Made by a program: the position numbers and the translations under genes
Notes under the pieces: model-generated
The model's database searches: none
Seen by the model: only the letters and a program-made list of their open reading frames with translations
What the model was told of the DNA's origin: nothing
In this document: in pieces, positions 22,350 to 34,795 of the stretch
How the letters are laid out: each line of letters begins with the position of its first letter
How positions within the stretch are numbered: the stretch's first letter is position 1
Assembly (NCBI GenBank): GCA_963930775.1
Contig: OZ005703.1
Span: forward strand, 7,874,001 to 7,938,000
Source: Cliona cf. orientalis
Taxonomy: Eukaryota > Porifera > Demospongiae > Clionaida > Clionaidae
Length of the DNA: 64,000 bases
Reading direction: 5' to 3'

Positions 22350-25300
22350 TTAAACTGTTGTTTTTCCACTGTTATCATCTGCTGTGGCGTACACTGGAGC
22401 CTCTGGTTTACTAACAGGGAACTCATAGGGAGCTGGACATCCTGTTGGTTCATAGTTCCCTCCACCTCCTCCCCCACCACCTCATCCTGACCTAGCCAGC
22501 TTGTCTGGATCCTCATACTCTCCACCTGCATCTCCCAAACCCCCCAGCTTCACCTGACCATAGGCCATGTTTGCTGACACAGCAAAATCACTCTTGCCAG
22601 ACTTCCTCCGCCTGTGGAGTACAGTGAAATGTTCACCGTGTTCAAACTTGTACGTAGCATTGAAAAAAACAACAACTACAAACAACATCTATTCATAGCC
22701 AGCTATAGCTGTTTTTATTTTTGTACAATAGCTACATGTACCTACCAGCAGATCACTGTGACAATGATAGCAGCCACTGCAGCAATAACTCCCTCCACAA
22801 GAATAAGTCCACCAACAGCAATACCAACATCACTGGAGCATGTGCACAATGATTCTGATGACAATAACTGTTCACCTATAGATTAGTATTATTATCATAA
22901 TAATAATATACATACATAACATTGTCATTGCGATCACTTTAAGTAGGTCTTACCTGCCATCATCACAGTTGCAGTGACCAGTTCACTAGGCAATTGAGTT
23001 GACTCAGAGCGGATAGACACTGACCCCACTTGACTTGAATTTAGCACTATTCTAGTGACGTACCAAGGAACAAGAAGATTTTGTTGATTCCCATAGAAAA
23101 TTCTGTATCCAGTAATGATGTTATCTCTGTCAGATGGAGGACTCCAGCTGACCTCCACTGGGGCAGAGGAACCAGACTGAGTGGCTACAACATCCACAGG
23201 GGGAGCAGAAGCTGAAGAAAAAAGAATTAGATTAAAGCTACATTGTGTTTACCAAGCAGCTGGCTAGAATCTACCTTGCACAATAAAGTTAGCTGAGCCT
23301 AAATCTTGATCGCTGGTCCCTCTTATTGTGCAGGAGTATGTTCCTGATGCCCTGCCACTGACCATAAGGATACTGCTGTAAGAGAGGGTAGAGGCATCAG
23401 TCACTACTAGAGGATTGGTGTTGTCCAATAAAACACCATCTCTTGTCCAAACCACACTACTAGCTACTCCACCAGTCGAGTTACAAGTGAGAGAGAAGCT
23501 GATAACATCATCAGAATTTTCACTGACTTCAAAGTGGAAGTTAACTTGAACCATCAAGGAGGGCACTGACTCATCTGAAGGAATTACCGGTAATTAAATT
23601 TTGCATCATAAAAACGAGAATGTAATACAATAATCTTTGCTTACTGATATTAATGCAGATAATCTTGTTAGTGAAGATAGCGTCAGGTACCATACAACAG
23701 AACTGCCCAATTGGGGACATGGCATTGTTTCTGCGATTTAAACGTACAACACCAAGGCCTCTGGTACGATAAAAGTCATCACCACTATCTTCAATTTGAA
23801 CAAGTGATCCATCGGGATAAAACCACTCCCCCAGAGCCCCACCTATACCAGGTGTATCATCACCACGGCAACATTGGATCAGGTCAGTGACACAGAGCAG
23901 AGCTCCATCATCTCCTTCTCCAATCTCATCCATCAGAATACTGCTACCATTGCGATAGGGCTGATCTCCCAGTGTGAAGAACACACCTGGAATACGAAAT
24001 CTAGATAAATATTACAGGCATATTGCACACAACAATTTCATAGTAAATGTGTGTACTTTTAAAAGTATGTGTATTTGCCTAATAACCAAACTTTGTTTTG
24101 TAGAAAAATTGTTGGCTTTGAGATTAGTCTAGATCTCCTGGATGAGTATAGATGATCATAGGGCAGCCTGATGATGAAAATTAATACCGTATAGCGGGAA
24201 ATTTTCGTTGGTGCTAATTTTCGTATGATTGACCAAAACACCCTTAGAATAAATTTTCGTATTTTTAAATTTCGTATGCTTGCTGCGGGAGATTGCGCGC
24301 ATGCGCAGCTGGTAGTATGTGCGGTATGCGGTAACGCTAGCATCTTGATCGTAGCGGGGCTAATCGATGCTGATAACGGTCCACTGGGATCAGAAAGGTC
24401 ACTCCATTTCGATGCCTTGGCAAAGAACCGATAAAAAGGCAGCGTTCAGTAAGCTGGGCTTGCATTTAGCACCTGCTACTAGCGACAGCGTGTGGTGCGT
24501 ATAGGTCAAAGGTCACGCGCGAAAGGAAAATTTTTCACACATTCAAATTTTCGCAGTTTTTATTTTCGTATAAAGGATGGAGCATACGAAATATACGAAA
24601 ATTAGCACCATACGAAAATTTCCCGCTATACGGTAGATTCATGGCCAAATAAATTGGTTATGTGTCAATGTAGAATGCACTTGACCATGCATCTCTTTCA
24701 CTCCAATACCATGTGCATGCATATTATGTGTGCATATTATTTTGATGGTAGCAAATCAAGTAGCTATTATAGCCTCACCAGTGGTGACTCTGAGTGTTCC
24801 AGACTGTGAACCGCCGCCAGAAAGGAATGAATTTGGAGGTGATGGACTAACAGTAGCAGAGCAAGTGTAGAGTCCAGATTGATCTCTTCCAAATGAGCTA
24901 ATGGTAGCCATGCTGCTGTAGGTGGATCCAGTCGCTGATGGAGTAGTGGTACCCAGTGGACTCCCAGCTGGATCTCTCAACTGAATATTCACAGTCACTG
25001 GGACATCTATTGCTGGGTCCAAGTCAGCCATGCAGGTCAGAGTAACAGTCGATCCAACTGGACGAACCATGAGTGGGTTAACTTGATTCGTTGAGACCCT
25101 GATCGCTGTTGGCATGGGTACTAAATGAGAAAATTTTGAGTTACATGTACTAGCTACTATTATTTAGTATCACTTACACTGCACAGCGACAGTCCTGGAT
25201 GCTGAGTCCATAGCACTGCCCAGTGTAGCTCTACATGTGTATGTCCCAGCATGAGAGACTGCCAGTGGGTCAAATGTCAGTGTGCTCATGCTACCAGTTG

Positions 25301-26155
25301 TCACTACTCCAGATGTGATCATGTTGTCCATAGGATCCATCAGCCAGGTGATGGTTGGCTGATCATTTGACCCAGTCACAGTAACAGTACACTCCAGACT
25401 GTAGCTCTCCCCAGCAGTGGCAGCACCAGAAGAAGTGATGGAGACATCAGTGATAGTTGGTTGAGTAGTTGTAGGTGGAGCATCTGTTGCTGGTGTATCT
25501 GTAGGGGCAGCAGTAGTGCTTTCCTTAGTAGTGACAACTGTTTCTGTGGTTATAGGTGGCTCAGTGGTAGAAGGTGGTAATGTGTCCACTGGAATGGTTC
25601 ATAAATAAAAACTAGCAGTCAATGATGATTCAAACCAACCACTCACCAATGTTCACATACACAGTCACATTGACCCCAGCATCATTGGGTACCTCACAGC
25701 GAAAACGACCTCTCTCTGGTGGATCACCAATACGATTCAAACGCACTACTCCAGCTCCCCTATTTCTAGAGAAGAAGTTAGAAGTGGGATCATTATCCTT
25801 CTCCTGTGTGAAACTCCCAACTTGGTTCCCATTAGGGCGGTACCAGTGTCCCTGAGCTACACCATCTGTTGCATCTGCACCTCTGCAACAATCACTTCTG
25901 TCAGTGTTGCAAAGTAGACCATTAGCCTCTGAACCAATGTCAGTGACGCGGGCATAGCCATCATTGGGGATAGTCATTCCACGGAGCGAGAGGGTCACTC
26001 CTGAGCCAAGCAAAACACATTTATTAACGTTGGATCAGATCACTATCAGATATCAACCACTCACCTGACTGTCCGCTGACAAATGAAATGATGGTGGTAG
26101 TTATTTGCAGCAGCGCAGTAAGCGTGAGCGAAAGCTGCGAACATCGATTCGCCAT
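22350..26155 (-). pseudogene. Gene C: shorter Ig/FN3 receptor, tail truncated by a nonsense codon
   Basis: Exons: signal peptide 26065-26155; Ig-V-like a 25647-26000; Ig with a Thr/Pro-rich mucin-like N-terminal stretch 25176-25588; Ig 24779-25120; Ig-V-like c 23645-23986; Ig 23275-23574; FN3 22954-23211; transmembrane 22746-22875; tail 22350-22611. It lacks four ectodomain exons found in B. Everything reads through until the tail, where the CGA of paralogues (ARSGRGGG) is TGA at 22482-22484. This is a C-to-T change in a CpG. The truncated tail keeps AYGQV and EYEDP but loses the other three tyrosines and the PDZ-type end. The helix carries a central Glu (LILVEGVIAA). It could still be expressed as a short-tailed receptor, so pseudogene is the cautious label, not a certainty. 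Confidence 0.75.
24185..24635. mobile_element. Inverted-repeat MITE in a gene C intron
   Basis: Ends TACCGTATAGCGGGAAATTTTCG and its inverse, with further inverted ATTTTCGTA-type segments inside. It sits inside an older dispersed repeat whose uninterrupted version is at about 40405-40490 in gene D. A short open frame inside shows no domain. Confidence 0.8.
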
Positions 26156-26940
26156 AGCTTCAACATATGCCGATCATTACCAACTATGTGATCGGTTCAT
26201 TATTTGTCCCTATCCCCGCCAAGATAAACAATAATGTTTGGCTAATACTTATGCAAACATTTATCATTCATGAACCTGAATCTACATAATATTGTATACT
26301 ACAGTTCTGTAGTAAATGTAGTCTAGTAATACAATTATATTGCCATACAGGCATACACTATATTATATAATATAATTTCACTAAACTGTTATTTTTCCAC
26401 TGTTAGCTATAGCTATATATAGCTAGCTAGTGGTATCATCTGTTGTGGCATACACTGGAGCCTCTGGTTTACTAACAGGGAACTCGTAGGGAGCTGGATA
26501 TCCTGTTGGTTCATAGTTCCCTCCACCTCCTCCCCCACCCCGTCCAGATCTAGCCAGCTTGTCTGGATCCTCATACTCTCCACCTGCATCCCCCAACCCC
26601 CCCCCCCCCAGCGTCACCTGACCATAGGCCATGTTTGCTGACACAGCAAAATCACTCTTGCCCGACTTCCTCTGCCTGTGGAGTACAGTGAAATGTTCAC
26701 CGTGTAGCTAGCATTGTTAAACACTAAGTAGTTACACACTAAGTAGAAAAAAACAAAATAAATTAATTCACGGGGGGTTTGGGAGCACTTGAGGAGATTA
26801 TTTTTACATGGGCACGCAGAATGGGTCGTAACTAGAGATTTGACCTTGGGGAATTTTGATTCACACCCTAAAGTGAAAGTTACAACACTTTCAAGTTTCC
26901 CCATATGTTTGTGCAGGGAAGCCACGTATTTGCAATGTTT

Positions 26941-27034
26941 TGAGTCCCGGTGTGCGTTATTTAGAACGTGCTCGCATATCAGCGCATGCGCGCGCTGGGC
27001 ATTAATGAGTCCCGGTGTGCGTTATTTAGAACGC
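26941..27034. repeat. Short tandem duplication upstream of the Helitron-like frame
   Basis: GAGTCCCGGTGTGCGTTATTT occurs twice, at about 26941 and 27006, separated by a GCGCATGCGCGCGC stretch. It may belong to the element's promoter region. Confidence 0.5.
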
Positions 27035-27222
27035 GTTTGTATATAAGTGCGTGCCTAGGGCGTTTGAGCTCAGTTCCTCGTCTACCGGTTTCTGAAAAGA
27101 GTCGTGGTCAGGAGGGTGCAATCGAACTTTTCCTCGTTTTTACCAAGTGTTGTAAGTATAAAGTATAGCAATCATTTAACAATTTTTAGCGTTTGGTAGG
27201 CACAGTCAAATTTTGTTGACAA

Positions 27223-28208
27223 ATGCCTGTCCGTGCTAAGCTATGTAGCGTATGTGGCCACGCAGTGAACAACGTTCGTGCTATGGCCTGTATTAGTTGT
27301 GGGGAGAGCTTTAGGAAGCGAGATCGTCCTCGTGGGACTACCCGACAAGCTGGCTATGGTAGGCAATGCCCAGAGTTTCATGATACCATAGAGCTTCCAA
27401 CTGATTGGTGTCACTCTTGAATTGGTGAACATTGATGATGAGCTGCTAGATGCCTGCGCACGTAGAAGTTCACAGCAGCGTACCTTTGATCAGAAACCAC
27501 TGGGTTTAGCTGTGTGTTACGGGTGTGGCCATCTATTGTGGAGTAGAGTTGATGGTGGTCACACCTTTCTTGTGGACAAGCCCAGTGGCATGAGCGAAGA
27601 TGAGGCGCCTGCAAATGCTTACTTGCGAGCTGTACCTAGCTGTACAGTAGGATTTGTGTACACTGAGAGGGGTACATCAACTAAAGAGCGATGGTACTCC
27701 TGTCCCTATTGTAGGTGCAATACTATTCCATCAAACCAGCATATTGGGTGTATCCTTGATCATAGTTTAAATGTGAAGCCTATCAATGAGTGGGATATCA
27801 GCTTTCCCACGGAGATACATTCTCTAGCAAACCAATATGAGCGTGGACAGATATCTATCTGTGGCTTATTTTCTAGTACTGTCAGGGAGGCAAGCATGAC
27901 TCAGTATCGCCATTTTCAAGGTGAAGTCAATGCTATCACAAGACTAGATAAGCATTATCATGGTAACATGTCAGGTGCTACATCTAACGTTGATACTTCA
28001 AAGTCACAGGCTCCTGATAGTATTGAGCATCCAAAATATGGAAGAGGGCGTCCACCTAAGAGAGCCAATAGTGATAGCAGTGGACAACCCCCTAGTAAAG
28101 TGCTTAAGCTTAGTACGGTGGCCCTGGAGGTCACGCGTCACGCCAGTGGCTATCACGTATCACTCCAGTATCCTCTCCTCCTACCGTCGTCACGTCACCG
28201 CCGTCCGT
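27223..28208 (+). pseudogene. Helitron-like N-terminal protein fragment, frameshifted
   Basis: Frame 1 (27223-27420) starts MPVRAKLCSVCG and has two CxxC pairs. Frame 2 (about 27392-28208) continues with CYGCGHLLW, SCPYCRCNTIP, then SLANQYERGQISICGLFS and TVREASMTQYRHFQGEVNA. The last stretch resembles the region before the replication-initiator domain of Helitron-like proteins in marine invertebrates (recalled resemblance, not searched). The two frames need a +1 shift or an unseen intron near 27392-27420. The C-terminus switches to an AT-hook-like GRGRPPKR segment, and no Rep or helicase domain follows, so the element is truncated. Confidence 0.5.
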
Positions 28209-29489
28209 AACGCTGATGTCCGTACAGTTCAGTCTCCGTACCGTCGCCGTTCTACGACCAGTCCTAGGGGTGTGGCTATCAAGTGTTCACTGACCGCCAC
28301 ACCCCCTCTTCCGAGGGTGCGATGTGAGCGTAGCTACGATCAACAAATAAAATTATTTTAACGATGATAAAATCAAGTATGTGACCCTTGATCTGTTGCT
28401 GTGTTCTTATTGTCAATGATAGATACCTCAGTGTGTTATAATTTGTTCTCTCAAGGGATGATCCAGAAGTTGCCATGATAATGAGTTTAGTATTGAACTG
28501 ATAGTACCATCAGTACCAATGATACATGATTGCACGGATGTACCACCGTGTAATCCACACACTCCGTCATCTTGTTACGTTTTTGACCCTATATATCCCA
28601 AGATTCTTAGAACAGTCACCCTGGAGACTTCTATGATGCCACATAATTTTAAAGTATGGCGAAAAACCGTATGTACTGTATATCTTGACTGTCAATATAG
28701 ATAAAAAAAAAAAAAAGATTTTTAATTAATTAATTCAGGGGGGAACTGGGAGCACTTGGTGACATAATTTTTGCACCGGCGCGCAGAATGGATCGAATGC
28801 AGAGATTTGACCTTCAGGAATTTTGATTCACGCTTTAGAATCAAAGTTACGGCCCTTTGAAGTTTCCCCATATGTTTGTACAGGGAAGCCATGTGTTTGC
28901 AATGTTTCCGCCCACGCGCTACGTGAGGGGCGGGGCCACGCGCGCACATAAACGTGACGACCTTTACCAATTTTTTGATAAAATTGAAATTTAGGTTGCC
29001 TGCTTGCATTGTATGGTTCCACTATGCACCCAGCTCGTCTATATGGTGGTTTTTGGACAATTTTTTTTTCTGCTTAGTGTTCAGGTCGCCTTGAAAAAAA
29101 AAAAAAAAAAAACAACTAGCTACAAGCAACATCTGTTATAGCAACTATAGCTGTTTTTGTTTTTGTACAATAGCTACATGTACCTACCAGCAGATCACTG
29201 TGACAATCGGATAGCAGCCACTGCAGCAATAACTCCCTCCACAAGAATAAGTCCACCAACAGCAATACCAACATCACTGGAGCATGTGCGAGATGATTCT
29301 GACGACATATCTTCAACTAATTACCGTATTTCCTCGAAATCTCGCCGCGGCGAGATTTAATTTCAAGTCGCTGCACCCTGCGGCGAAATTTCGAGATTTC
29401 GAGGGCGGCGACTAGTCCACTCACCCGCCTCGTATGGGAGGTGAATAGTGCCAAAATTAGGCACCATGCACTTTCCGGTCATAGAGTGT

Positions 29490-29850
29490 AGAGGAGGTAT
29501 GTATTATGAAGTGGAGGGGGCATGTTTTGTGTAGTGGAGGCATGTTTAGTGAAGTGGAGGGGGTATATTTGGTGGAGTGGATGCATGTTTAGTGAAGTGG
29601 ATAGTGTATAATATTTGGTGGAGTGGAGGGGGCATGTTTAGTGAAGTGGAGGGGGTATGTTATGAATTGGAGGGGGTATAATTGGTGCAGTGGAGGGGGA
29701 ACCTTTTGTGACATGGAGGGACAGGTTTGGTGCTGTGGAGGGGACACATTTCATGAGTGGAGGGGGTACGTTTGGTGCAGTGAAGGGGGCATGTTTCGTT
29801 AAGTGGATGGGCACCTTTCGTGAAGTGGAGGGGGGCATGTCTCGTGCAAT
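29490..29850. repeat. Left subterminal repeat array of the 9-kb transposon
   Basis: About a dozen imperfect units around AAGTGGAGGGGGCATGTTT. They are probably transposase-binding or structural subterminal repeats. The matching inverted array is at 37720-38060. Confidence 0.75.
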
Positions 29851-31643
29851 TGGAGGGGTGGGGCTGCTGATCTGCGCATGCGTGCTCTCGCAGTTTTATG
29901 ACCACACCCACGATCGTCAGAGCGCGCGCGGGCTAGCTTGATTGCGGTTTGGTATTAAAAAGAAGACCGAGTACAGCGTATTGAGCCACTAATTTAGTAC
30001 TACGACCACGCGGCCTCGAAATCTTGAATGTCTGACATAAGAAATTTGGTCACTGCTACCAGCCAGCTACAACAACAGCTTCAACAGGCTGTTCGTCACC
30101 TGCAAAATCAATCACCTGCATCTGGATCTGGTCATGTAGGTACGTTTTCCAGAATATCCAAACAATTTAGATATTGAGCCAAATTGCATGCTCATTTGTA
30201 ACTTATATTTATAAACTTCATAGACTAAATATAAGTACACTACATGGTCAGTACAGTGCATGAGGTTTGGGCGGAGTTAAATTTGTCCGTGGGTGTGGCT
30301 TGAATGACGGTGTCAATAAATAATATCCTAAGTGGAAACTATGACCCCCAAGGGTGTTGATCAAGCCTCCATGTAGCTCTTCTTACTACAGGTAATCCTT
30401 GCCCACCTTCTACATCTCAGCAAGCCTTTCCAGCAACCAACCAATCCAATCCTTTGCCTGCTCATAATACCCCTTCATCTCAACAAGGATGTTCCGTTGC
30501 CAATCCTGCACAACATCAAGCTAGTTTGACTTCATTATTCCGTTGGAATCCGACAAGTTTAATAGGGAAGAAGCGCAAGGCAACTGGCCGCAGTGCACGC
30601 AAGTCACACAAGAAGAGATTGCCTACATGGAGTCATACATTCGTGTGTCTTGCCAGTACCACTCAAGAGTTACTTCCTGATGGTGAAGAGAGGGCTGCCT
30701 TGCAAATAGCTGGACTCGGGGAGAAGAAAATCTCGTTAAATGCATTTGCAGATGCTCAGGAAATTTACCAAGATTTAGCATTTCATTTTCCTAAGCTATG
30801 TGATGGTGGGGGATTTGAGCTCTTGAGGGTGCCAGAAGGTGGAGGGAAGCAACTTGATGTGATCGCTTCTCCTGAGTCAGGGTACTCAGTATCCTATCTG
30901 AGAGCTGTTGTGCATCATGCAAGGATTTTCATAAGGCCCTTGCAAAAAGATCTAAGCTTAGAGCCACAAAAGGATGAGGTTATACAACCTTTTTTTTAGT
31001 TGTATGATTATTGTGTTACTAAAATTAATTTCATTTTTCATGCAGGTGATCCTAGATCCTCCCAAGGAGGCTTGCTTGTGTTGTGGAGAAGTGGTGACAG
31101 TAACATCCCTCAGGGAACACATGGTTACTTGTAAACGCAGGTGATTATTGCAACTAAGCTCAGATGCAGCATGTGCTCAGTGTCACCGTGATAATTAAAT
31201 TTTGTGGGTAATATGCAGAAAGACTGATGAGCAAAGCAGTTTAAGAGATTCTTCCCATTCCTCTGTCACTGATGATCCATCAGCTGATCTGACAGCTGAT
31301 CCACCCACTGATTCATGGGATAGTCCACCAGATTATGCTGACTCTCTTTCCATAGACCATCATGATCCTAGCGTCGACAGTCCCATTTTAATTGATTCTC
31401 CCAGAGTAAGTAATGAACACTTATTGTACAATGTGGTATTATAATATAATGCAGAGTGTCTTGGAGTCAGGGGCTGATGATCAGGATCCAGTTCTTGAGG
31501 TAGCAATTCACCTGAGCAAAGAACAGAAGCAACCAAGTACAGCTGATGAGCCTAAGTGAGTGAAACACCTGTGCGTAATAATTAAGCTACCGGGGGGTTG
31601 GCAAAAATTATAATCATGGTATTGCTTCCCACAATAATATTAT

Positions 31644-31852
31644 TACTGTATAGCGGCAAACTTCAAGAGTGAAAACTTCGTAAATTAGTAGGAAGGGAGC
31701 ATTTTATGGAGAAAATCTTCACGGGATGTTAAAACTTGTCGCATAATGGGTGTGGTATGCCTAAAATTTCATGGAGAAAACTTTCACGGATGGCTGAAAA
31801 CTCGCAAAATTTGTGAGACTTTTCTCTCTCGAAAATTTCCCGCTATACGGTG
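31644..31852. mobile_element. MITE of the TACCGTATAGCGGG family inside the HECT gene
   Basis: Diverged copy of the 17581-17791 element, sharing the GGAGAAAACTTTC and GCATAATGGGTGTGG segments. It lies in an intron. Confidence 0.75.
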
Positions 31853-32941
31853 TATGTTGGATTCATGAATTCCATCCTAATATAGCACTATTGCTGATGT
31901 GGTTGCTAATCTCCAGACAAAGGTTGTAAACAGGTCCCCCCCCCCTTTGACATGGTGATCAGAAGATCTAACATCCTAAGTGATGCTCTACGCAGAATGG
32001 AACGTCTATCTTTTGATCCAGAAAGGGAGTTAAATGTATGGATCCAACACCTGTCATAATAATGAATCATTATGTTTGTGTATAATAATACTCTAAAGGA
32101 GTGTAATAAAATAACGCCACTGTGTTGGGAGGAAATAGGTCAGAGTATAAATTAGTATGCTTACCACACCCACAATAACTGTAGTTAACTGTTGATATGG
32201 ATGTGTTTTGGATGTCACTGAGGTATTTCATGGTTTTAATGTAAGCTACTAAGAGATTACTAATCACCCCCCCCCCCCCCTGGATGAAACCCTGCTTGAT
32301 GCAATAATGATACTGATACACAGGTAGTTTTTGTTGGTGAGAGTGGAAAGGACACAGGAGGACTAACAAGGGAATTTTTTAGATTAATCTCTTACAGCAT
32401 CAGTTCCAAGTATATGTTTTCTACTGGCTGCTTCCGGCATAATGCAATTGCATACCAGGTACTTTAAGTAGGGACATGAATCACATGACTCCTATACATA
32501 TTGGGCTTCACTTGTATTTATTGTAATTATAATAATAATATTATTATGTGACTTACTCAACAATTGCAAGACAATATTAATATAATGGGCACATGTTAAC
32601 CATGTCACTAGAATGACAGTACTAATGTCACTCTTAAAGCTTACGGGGGAGATACATGTACTGATGCTCTAATGTATAATAATTGTACAAATACTCTGTT
32701 AATAGGAGGGTGTATATTCAAGACTTGGAAAGTTGGCAGCCATGTCGCTAGTTCATGGAGGAGGTGCCTTTAGGTTGTTTGGCCCAACCGTGTTCAATTT
32801 TCTATGTGGATCAAATCCAGCTGACCTAATTGCTGGTGTTAGTGAGGTTCCTGATCCTTCAGTAAGGGAATTTTTGAAGCAAGTGAGTTTAATTTGAAAG
32901 GCCCCACCCTGCATGACATTGTGTGAATTTGGAAATTATTA

Positions 32942-33045
32942 ACCCTCGCCGCAAAGCATAGGGGGAGGGTTACTGCAATCGTTTGGCGTTTTTTGTCCGT
33001 CCGTCCGTTTGTCCGTTTGTCCGTCTGTTTGTCCGTCCATCCGTA
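32942..33045. repeat. CCGT-rich tandem stretch
   Basis: CCCTCGCCGCAAAGC followed by a run of GTCCGTCCGT/GTCCGTTT units in an intron of the HECT gene. A dispersed repeat end is likely; I assign no function. Confidence 0.5.
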
Positions 33046-34000
33046 TGGTAAGGGTCTTCTGGGAGAATTCAAAGTATGCATCTGAGGATTACCAGGCATT
33101 ATGGAAGAGTGGTCACATTAAGTCCTGCCCAGTGGTGTAGTAGTGTGCAGCTGTGGGTAATTACCATTCTGTGCCTTGCTGGTCAGTTGTCAATGCAGTG
33201 ACAGTGTAAACAGGCAGTGGCTCTCAAGTGCATAATTCAGTTTAAATAATATAATCACAGAGGCTTTCAGTTAATATAGTGACATAGGCAGGTGCCTTCC
33301 CCCTACACTTATATCATGCACTGACTCTGAAGAAAACTGGAGTACCTCAGGTGCAGGGTATGTATATTATGGTAGTATGTATTTAGTTCAATACTCCTGA
33401 TCCTGAGATTTGCTATAGATCTACATGTGCATGAGTCATGCATGCATGTAGCGGTGAGGGTTCTGCACTCCTGTGCATTCATTATACTTGAAATCAGTAT
33501 CAATGATAGATGATGTGTCTTGTGTACGTGTACATGTGATAATAGGTTCAGACTACTACAGACATCTCTGAGTTGCGAGAGATAGCAACCAACCAGATTG
33601 ATCTATTGATAGAATGTGGTTTTAATAAGCCTCTTATCAACATCGAATTGAGTGATAAAGTCAATATCATTCAAACAGTGGCCTTACACAAGGTTATTCT
33701 TGGGTCCTTAGCTGAACTATCTCAGTTTCGTGATGGTCTTGCTTCTCTTGGAGTTTTGGATGCTATTAAAAAATATTCCCACTTGCTTTGTTCCTACTAT
33801 TGTTGTGACTATGATGACAAGTTGTCTTCAGGTATAATATAATTATATTATTATAATGATCTTTTAATATTATTGTTTATAGCTAGACCCAAACACTAAT
33901 AATGATTTCAAAATTATTATAGATGCCATTCGTAACATCTTTTCTGAAATCAAATTTTCTGAGAATGGAACAAATGCCCGTTTAAATGAAGAAACTACAT

Positions 34001-34795
34001 AGCGTAAAGTACCAATTATCGGCACCTAAATTTGCCCCGCGCATAACTTACCAGCAGAACAACCTATGATGATGGTTCTTGCACCAAAAGGTAGGTTTTT
34101 AACTCAATATACTATACCGCAAATCCAAGGCTATAGATACAGTTCTTCGCGAAACTATGGACAGCACAGCCAAGGTATCAAAAAATCAGATATCGGCACC
34201 CCGTACGTATTATCGGCACCCCATAGTACTGCCTATACTCAATTATCGGTACCAGCAAGCTTTCGTGTATCTTGACACTTGTCACTTACTTGGAAAATTC
34301 TGAAAAAAATTCCACAGGTTCCTTTCAATGTGCTCCACTAACAGTAGCGTTTAAAGAGAGTGAATCTTTCCATTCGCTACGTAATAGCTAAAATTACATC
34401 CAAAAATACACAAAATTTTCTCTTAGATATGATCGGCGTTAGTCTGACACTTTGTAGGCTAAACTCTAGCTTCTGGCAATAGCCTGAAGCTATAGAACTC
34501 ATAAATAGTAACTTCAAGACTCAGTGGAGACTACCAGACAACAAAATAGCAAAAAAACTCGATCCCAAAATTCGGCTAGCAAACTGGGGGTCGAAGGTCA
34601 CTTTCTTGGGCTCTATGGGTCCGTTGCCACGCCTACATAACGGCTGTTGGCCTTAAAACGTCCTGTTTACTTCCTTTCGAGAGATAGCGCGAGTTTTTGT
34701 TCCAGGACCGTAAACGGGTCTGTAATTTCCCGTAAAATTTGCCGTAAACGCGGGTGCCGATAATTGATACATGCCGATAATCGGTCGTTTACGCT
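34001..34795. mobile_element. 795-bp inverted-repeat element in a HECT exon
   Basis: Ends AGCGTAAAGTACC and the inverse of AGCGTAAACGACC, flanked by ACAT on both sides (33997-34000 and 34796-34799). Inner inverted segments contain ATTATCGGCACC. It interrupts the exon that should join NARLNEE to YFIDYLDDCEKG. Confidence 0.75.

Larger units (their letters stand above)
26755..29090. mobile_element. Helitron-like fragment inserted in the tail intron of gene D
   Basis: Paralogue F (52330-52400) shows the uninterrupted intron, so most of 26.7-29.1 kb is inserted sequence. Two direct copies of a roughly 180-bp segment bracket it (about 26759-26943 and 28725-28907), sharing AGTTTCCCCATATGTTTGT. Between them is a two-part coding region. 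The exact ends are not resolved. Direct terminal repeats are not typical of Helitrons, so the class is uncertain. Confidence 0.55.

Noticed and set aside
24059-24434. Open frames on both strands inside the MITE of gene C
   Set aside because: They coincide with inverted-repeat sequence of a non-coding element.
28722-29022. Open frames of 64 and 95 codons, minus strand
   Set aside because: They lie in the direct-repeat copy of the Helitron-like insert, lack any domain and overlap each other.
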